Below are positions 60,557 to 64,000 of a stretch of DNA of 64,000 bases, piece by piece. Within the stretch, counting starts at the first letter, position 1; every line of letters starts with the position of its first letter. The stretch is from Flavobacterium cerinum (GTDB lineage Bacteria; Bacteroidota; Bacteroidia; Flavobacteriales; Flavobacteriaceae), in NCBI RefSeq assembly GCF_004028155.1, contig NZ_SBII01000005.1, forward strand, positions 124,001-188,000. The letters run 5' to 3'. The position numbers and the translations under genes were made by a program. The notes below the pieces were generated by a model. That model saw only the letters and a list, made by a program, of their open reading frames with translations, had not been told where the DNA came from and did no database searches.

Positions 60557-61240
60557 TCATCGGTAATGATAAAATATCCCCTTGTCATAAGGTGTCCATA
60601 ACGAAGCTTTTTGGTTGGCTGCCTTGAGTGCGTTGTTAGCCCAGGTATTACAGGTATAAAACAAGCTGTATTTTCTATTGGCTTCATAGAAAGCATCATA
60701 CTGTCCATAACTTTGGTTAGGTATCCATTGCAATTTGTTGTTAGTGTCAAGTGCAAAGCTGTCTTCTATGTATTTAACGAGGTTTTTATAATCTTTTTTA
60801 CTGATCGTGACTTTTACGCATTCATTGTCTTCTTTTACTTTGTAGTAAAACCTTGTATGCATAGCCGATGTACCCAGATGAAAAGCTGCTTTTAAAGCCG
60901 TACTGGCTTTAAGATCGCTCCACTGTGGGGTTTCAAGATAAAAACCTTTATCGCCCCATCCAAAGGCTACAAACTTCATAATACTGTCTTTGGATTTTGT
61001 ATGGCTGAATAATATGTCTCTGGTCCAGTCTTTTGTATCGTTTTTTATTGGAACTAAAATATCGGTATGTACCCCGTTAGAGTTTATGTAAATAGTTACA
61101 TCATTGCTCTTTTCGGGATTGGAGTTTACAGGGATATGCGCCAGTATAAACGCTGCAAGCAGGTATAAAACGATAAATGCACCAATGCTAAGGATAAATC
61201 TTCCTGTAAATTTTAAAAACTGCTTAAGCTTTTTGTTCAT
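60557..61240 (-). CDS. TIGR02117/DUF2459 family protein
   Basis: The 227-residue protein has one N-terminal membrane helix (about residues 13-34) and a mature domain with YINSNGVHTDILVP, GWGDKGFYLETPQW, SAMHTRFYY and the terminal YTCNTWANNALKAAN. The conserved His and Cys resemble an NlpC/P60-like catalytic pair, but no activity has been shown as far as I know. It overlaps the FMN reductase gene by 17 bases. Confidence 0.88.
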   Translation of the reverse strand: MNKKLKQFLKFTGRFILSIGAFIVLYLLAAFILAHIPVNSNPEKSNDVTIYINSNGVHTDILVPIKNDTKDWTRDILFSHTKSKDSIMKFVAFGWGDKGFYLETPQWSDLKASTALKAAFHLGTSAMHTRFYYKVKEDNECVKVTISKKDYKNLVKYIEDSFALDTNNKLQWIPNQSYGQYDAFYEANRKYSLFYTCNTWANNALKAANQKASLWTPYDKGIFYHYR

Positions 61241-61763
61241 AGTCGAAATTTCTTATAATTTCTCTTAACGCAGTATCGTATTCTATATTTGAAATTTTAC
61301 TGTTTTCTTTATCAAAATTTTCTTCAAAACTTGGTAATGAGAAAGTTGCTTTAATATTTCCACCATACCATTGAAGGCTTATTTTTGCAGCTTCAAGTGA
61401 GCTTGCACCACCACGCTTACCTGGCGATGTGGAAAGTAATAGTAATGGTGTGTTGTTGAATACTAGTTTTTTCTGGCGTGAAGCCCAGTCGTATATGTTT
61501 TTAAAAGCAACCGTTAATCCGGCATTGTGTTCGGCTACAGAGATTACAAGTATGTTTGCGGCTTCTATTTTATCAAGAAATAAACGCGCTACAGGAGGTG
61601 CGCCAATAAGCTTTTCTTTGTCTACACTGAATAAAGGCAGCTCGTAGTCATTAAGGTCGATAATCTCTATTTCGACATCTTCAAATAATCCTGCGGCATA
61701 AGCAACCAGTTTTTTATTGATTGAATGTTTACTGCTGCTTCCTGCAAAGGCTAATAATTTCAT
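61224..61763 (-). CDS. NADPH-dependent FMN reductase
   Basis: ATG 61763 gives 179 residues (MKLLAFAGSSSKHSINKKL); a longer frame to 61796 would add 11 residues, part of a promoter. The flavodoxin-like fold is shown by AGSSSKHSINK (FMN phosphate loop), ANILVISVAEHNAG, and LLLLSTSPGKRGG. The physiological acceptor is unknown. GTATTTTAG lies 23 bases upstream, a likely -7 box. It overlaps the following TIGR02117 gene and is probably co-expressed with it. Confidence 0.9.
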   Translation of the reverse strand: MKLLAFAGSSSKHSINKKLVAYAAGLFEDVEIEIIDLNDYELPLFSVDKEKLIGAPPVARLFLDKIEAANILVISVAEHNAGLTVAFKNIYDWASRQKKLVFNNTPLLLLSTSPGKRGGASSLEAAKISLQWYGGNIKATFSLPSFEENFDKENSKISNIEYDTALREIIRNFDYEQKA

Positions 61764-61801
61764 GGTGTGTTTTTTGGTTACCAAGCTAAAATACAAATAA
61801 A

Positions 61802-62443
61802 CTATTTTACTTTTTTATATTTCATATCATAACCTAAATCTTTCGTTTTAAGTATTTTTCGAAACTCTCTACGCGTTGGATTTATATTAACAATTGTGGT
61901 GTCTGAATTTATTTTGATATTCGTTACTAATGGTTTTAATTTAGTATAATCATTACGCGACATTAAAAATTTAATTTTCAGGCTGTCCTTTTCTAAAGAG
62001 AGAATTTTAATATACCATGAAATTGAATCTTTATAGCTTAGTACTATTTGTCCATTAATGTGTTTTGCTTTCTGTCTTGGTGAAAAAGAAAAAAGTGTAT
62101 CTCTAAACATTTTTAAATAAACGGAATCTCCTTTTTGTTCAGCAGTGAATGTTTCACTATTATCATTAGTGGTAAACTTTCCATTTTTTAAAGTTCCAAT
62201 CGAATCAATTCCGGATTTATGATATGCCATAGTTGACTCTTTAAAAATAATATAATCGGTTATGTAAAGAGTTGTTTGATTTTCCTGATTGTATTGTCCT
62301 CTATATTTAGTAGGTATGGTGGAAAGTTCTGAATCGTTTATGGGTTGAGGGTTATCAAAAAAAAAATCAGTTTCTCCTTTTGCAGTTTCTTTGCATGATG
62401 CAAAAAGGAATCCTGTAAGTATAAAAAGCAAACATTTTTTCAT
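61802..62443 (-). CDS. Hypothetical lipoprotein
   Basis: ATG 62443 (MKKCLLFILTGFLFASC) gives 213 residues with a lipobox FASC, the Cys being residue 17; the ATG 6 codons upstream adds a poor N-terminus. The mature protein is beta-rich with many Ser/Thr/Lys. No family recognised. It lies between ychF and the FMN reductase gene and has no obvious partner. Confidence 0.75.
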   Translation of the reverse strand: MKKCLLFILTGFLFASCKETAKGETDFFFDNPQPINDSELSTIPTKYRGQYNQENQTTLYITDYIIFKESTMAYHKSGIDSIGTLKNGKFTTNDNSETFTAEQKGDSVYLKMFRDTLFSFSPRQKAKHINGQIVLSYKDSISWYIKILSLEKDSLKIKFLMSRNDYTKLKPLVTNIKINSDTTIVNINPTRREFRKILKTKDLGYDMKYKKVK

Positions 62444-62471
62444 AAGATAATATTTACGCAAATATACCAGA

Positions 62472-62502
62472 AAAGCCTGCTGGATATTGTCCAGCAGGCT
62501 TT
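62472..62502 (-). terminator. Terminator of ychF
   Basis: AAAGCCTGCTGGA and TCCAGCAGGCTTT make a perfect 13-bp stem with a 5-base loop, followed on the minus strand by T's. Confidence 0.9.
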
Positions 62503-62538
62503 ATTTTCTAATTTTTCAGTACTAAATATAAATACTGA

Positions 62539-63633
62539 TTATACGTTAAATCTAAAGTGCATTACATCACCATCTTTAACGATATATTCTTTTCCTTCTA
62601 CACGAAGTTTACCAGCTTCTTTTACTTTAGCTTCCGATCCGAAAGCTACATAATCATCATAAGCGATAACCTCTGCACGGATAAATCCTTTTTCAAAATC
62701 AGTGTGTATAACTCCTGCAGCTTGTGGTGCAGTATCTCCAACATTAATAGTCCATGCTCTAACTTCTTTAACACCTGCTGTAAAATACGTTTGCAGTTTA
62801 AGTAGTTTGTAAGCCGAACGGATCAATAAAGAAGCTCCCGGTTCTTTAAGACCAAGGTCTTCAAGAAACATTTGGCGCTCCTCGTAGGTTTCAAGTTCTG
62901 TGATATCCGCTTCAGTACCTACAGCAAGTACAATTACTTCTGCATTTTCATCTTTAACCAGTTCACGAACCTGTTCTACATAAGCATTACCTGTTGCAGC
63001 AGCACCTTCGTCTACGTTACAAACATAAAGTACAGGTTTTGTAGTGATCAATTGGAAACTTTCCATTAATTCTACTTCATCATTGTTTTTAGGTTCTACA
63101 GTTCTTGCAGATTTTGCCTGAAGCAATGTTTCTCTTATCCTGTCAAGCAAAGCTTCTTCAGTCTGTGCTTCTTTATTTCCTGTTTTTGCAGCTCTTCTAA
63201 CTTTTTCAAGACGTTTTTCAACAGTCTCAAGGTCTTTTAGCTGAAGTTCTATATCAATAGTTTCTTTGTCACGGATAGGATTTACATTTCCGTCAACGTG
63301 AATGATATTATCATTATCAAAGCAGCGAAGTACATGGATGATAGCATTACACTCCCTGATGTTACCCAGGAACTGGTTGCCTAATCCTTCACCTTTACTT
63401 GCACCTTTTACAAGACCGGCGATATCAACGATATCTACAGTTGCAGGCATTACACGCTCAGGATTAACAAGTTCCTCCAGTTTTTCAAGCCTTGGATCAG
63501 GAACATTTACAACCCCGATATTGGGCTCAATAGTACAAAATGGAAAGTTTGCACTCTGCGCTTTGGCGTTGGACAAACAATTAAAAAGTGTTGATTTTCC
63601 CACATTGGGTAATCCTACTATACCTGCTTTCAT
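62539..63633 (-). CDS. ychF: Redox-regulated ATPase YchF (OLA1-type)
   Basis: The 364-residue Obg-family protein has the P-loop GLPNVGKS (residues 7-14), the DIAGLVKGASKGEGLGNQFL switch region, and the nucleotide-specificity motif NVDE, which replaces NKxD and explains ATP preference. A coiled coil (about 130-200) and the C-terminal TGS domain (about 275-364, ending VMHFRFNV) follow. It binds ribosomes and has a role in translation and stress. The gene has a canonical promoter. Confidence 0.95.
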   Translation of the reverse strand: MKAGIVGLPNVGKSTLFNCLSNAKAQSANFPFCTIEPNIGVVNVPDPRLEKLEELVNPERVMPATVDIVDIAGLVKGASKGEGLGNQFLGNIRECNAIIHVLRCFDNDNIIHVDGNVNPIRDKETIDIELQLKDLETVEKRLEKVRRAAKTGNKEAQTEEALLDRIRETLLQAKSARTVEPKNNDEVELMESFQLITTKPVLYVCNVDEGAAATGNAYVEQVRELVKDENAEVIVLAVGTEADITELETYEERQMFLEDLGLKEPGASLLIRSAYKLLKLQTYFTAGVKEVRAWTINVGDTAPQAAGVIHTDFEKGFIRAEVIAYDDYVAFGSEAKVKEAGKLRVEGKEYIVKDGDVMHFRFNV

Positions 63634-63658
63634 TTAATTAACTGTTTTTTTAAGGGTG

Positions 63659-63689
63659 CAAATATAGGGTTTTCGATTGGAGTTACAAA
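63659..63689 (-). promoter_or_regulatory. Canonical Bacteroidota promoter of ychF
   Basis: On the minus strand TTTG (63689-63686), 19 bases, TATATTTG (63666-63659), then 26 bases to the ATG. This is a full match to the consensus, spacing included. Confidence 0.8.
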
Positions 63690-63856
63690 GTCGCATTGCT
63701 GGAGAATGTTAAAGATAATGGAGAACTATAAAGAGTTTATATAATTATTGCTTTTAAAATTGCAAATCGATATTTATCAATACTTTATGTTTTCTTACAG
63801 ATTCATTTAACATTATGCAAGTAACTTTATATGTTTAAACCTAAAACAACTAAATT

Positions 63857-64000
63857 ATGAAAAAGGCCTTACTAACAACTGCACTACTGGTTTTTACATT
63901 TAGCCTTAGTGCGCAGATCAAAAACGTAACGAAAGAAACAAAGACAACTACTGTTACTGTAAATAATGGTCAGAAAGTAGATAAAATTGTAAAAACAACA
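63857..64000 (+). CDS. Secreted protein, N-terminal part (cut by window end)
   Basis: From ATG 63857 the first 48 residues are visible: a signal peptide (MKKALLTTALLVFTFSLSAQ) followed by a Lys/Thr-rich stretch (VTKETKTTTVTVNNGQK). The frame stays open to the last base. The product is unidentified. TAACTTTA at 63822-63829 may be its -7 element. Confidence 0.75.
   Translation, partial: MKKALLTTALLVFTFSLSAQIKNVTKETKTTTVTVNNGQKVDKIVKTT

Overview
The window looks like a chromosomal segment of a flavobacterium, most likely Flavobacterium or a close relative in the Flavobacteriaceae. The DNA is AT-rich, start codons mostly follow A-rich leaders rather than Shine-Dalgarno sequences, and several promoters fit the Bacteroidota pattern TTTG-N19-TAnnTTTG. 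The gene set (DUF2911, DUF5723, DUF983, DUF6095, YifB, a fused single-chain serine dehydratase, many short Sec-exported proteins) is typical of that family. I found no rRNA, tRNA, CRISPR array, insertion sequence or prophage. Almost every gene is an intact housekeeping or conserved flavobacterial gene; only the first and last genes are cut by the window edges.

Layout. 1-5.9 kb (+): end of a UbiA-type prenyltransferase, Maf, a small MscS channel, a large secreted PIG-L deacetylase, then a 33-residue membrane peptide directly in front of a sodium:solute symporter. 6-8.8 kb: DUF2911 protein (-), SRPBCC protein and photolyase (+). 8.8-11.8 kb: a compact accessory-looking island with a NodU/TobZ-type carbamoyltransferase (+) converging on an Asp/Asn-hydroxylase-like oxygenase and an HEAGH protein (-). 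11.8-15 kb: two tandem HAD phosphatases (-) and an ECF sigma / anti-sigma-like / Spy-like operon (+). 15-22.8 kb: Ycf48-like lipoprotein, DUF983, two AraC regulators, an rRNA m5C methyltransferase, a Crp-like regulator, a thioesterase and a YCII+ABM fusion. 22.9-34 kb: serine dehydratase, PanB, RluA-type synthase, DUF5723, a zinc peptidase, YifB/ComM, a small orphan flanked by imperfect direct repeats, a metal-binding protein, and a CoA-disulfide-reductase-like flavoprotein. 34-45.9 kb: dsbD-tilS-pabB (-), lpd, nhaA, and a divergent lrp / Met-gamma-lyase-like pair, then DPP-IV. 46-54.8 kb: hydrolase-sigma-membrane protein cassette, a THUMP methyltransferase (-), and a long + run including ZIP, murQ, TerC and an APH-like kinase. 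54.8-63.6 kb (-): parC, parE, transglutaminase-like protein, TIGR02117, FMN reductase, a lipoprotein and ychF. A new secreted protein starts at 63857.

The most unusual items are: (1) the tiny membrane peptide preceding the SSS symporter; (2) the carbamoyltransferase/hydroxylase/HEAGH island, a possible uncharacterised modification system; (3) a perfect terminator-like hairpin with a T-tract inside the APH-like kinase gene; (4) a 19-base inverted repeat plus a strong Shine-Dalgarno in front of parC; (5) a long palindrome between lrp and the PLP-lyase gene; (6) an orphan gene bracketed by 27-base imperfect repeats exactly 600 bases apart; (7) a terminator T-tract that doubles as the -33 box of the pabB promoter. 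Functional calls rest on motifs read by eye; no database search was run.
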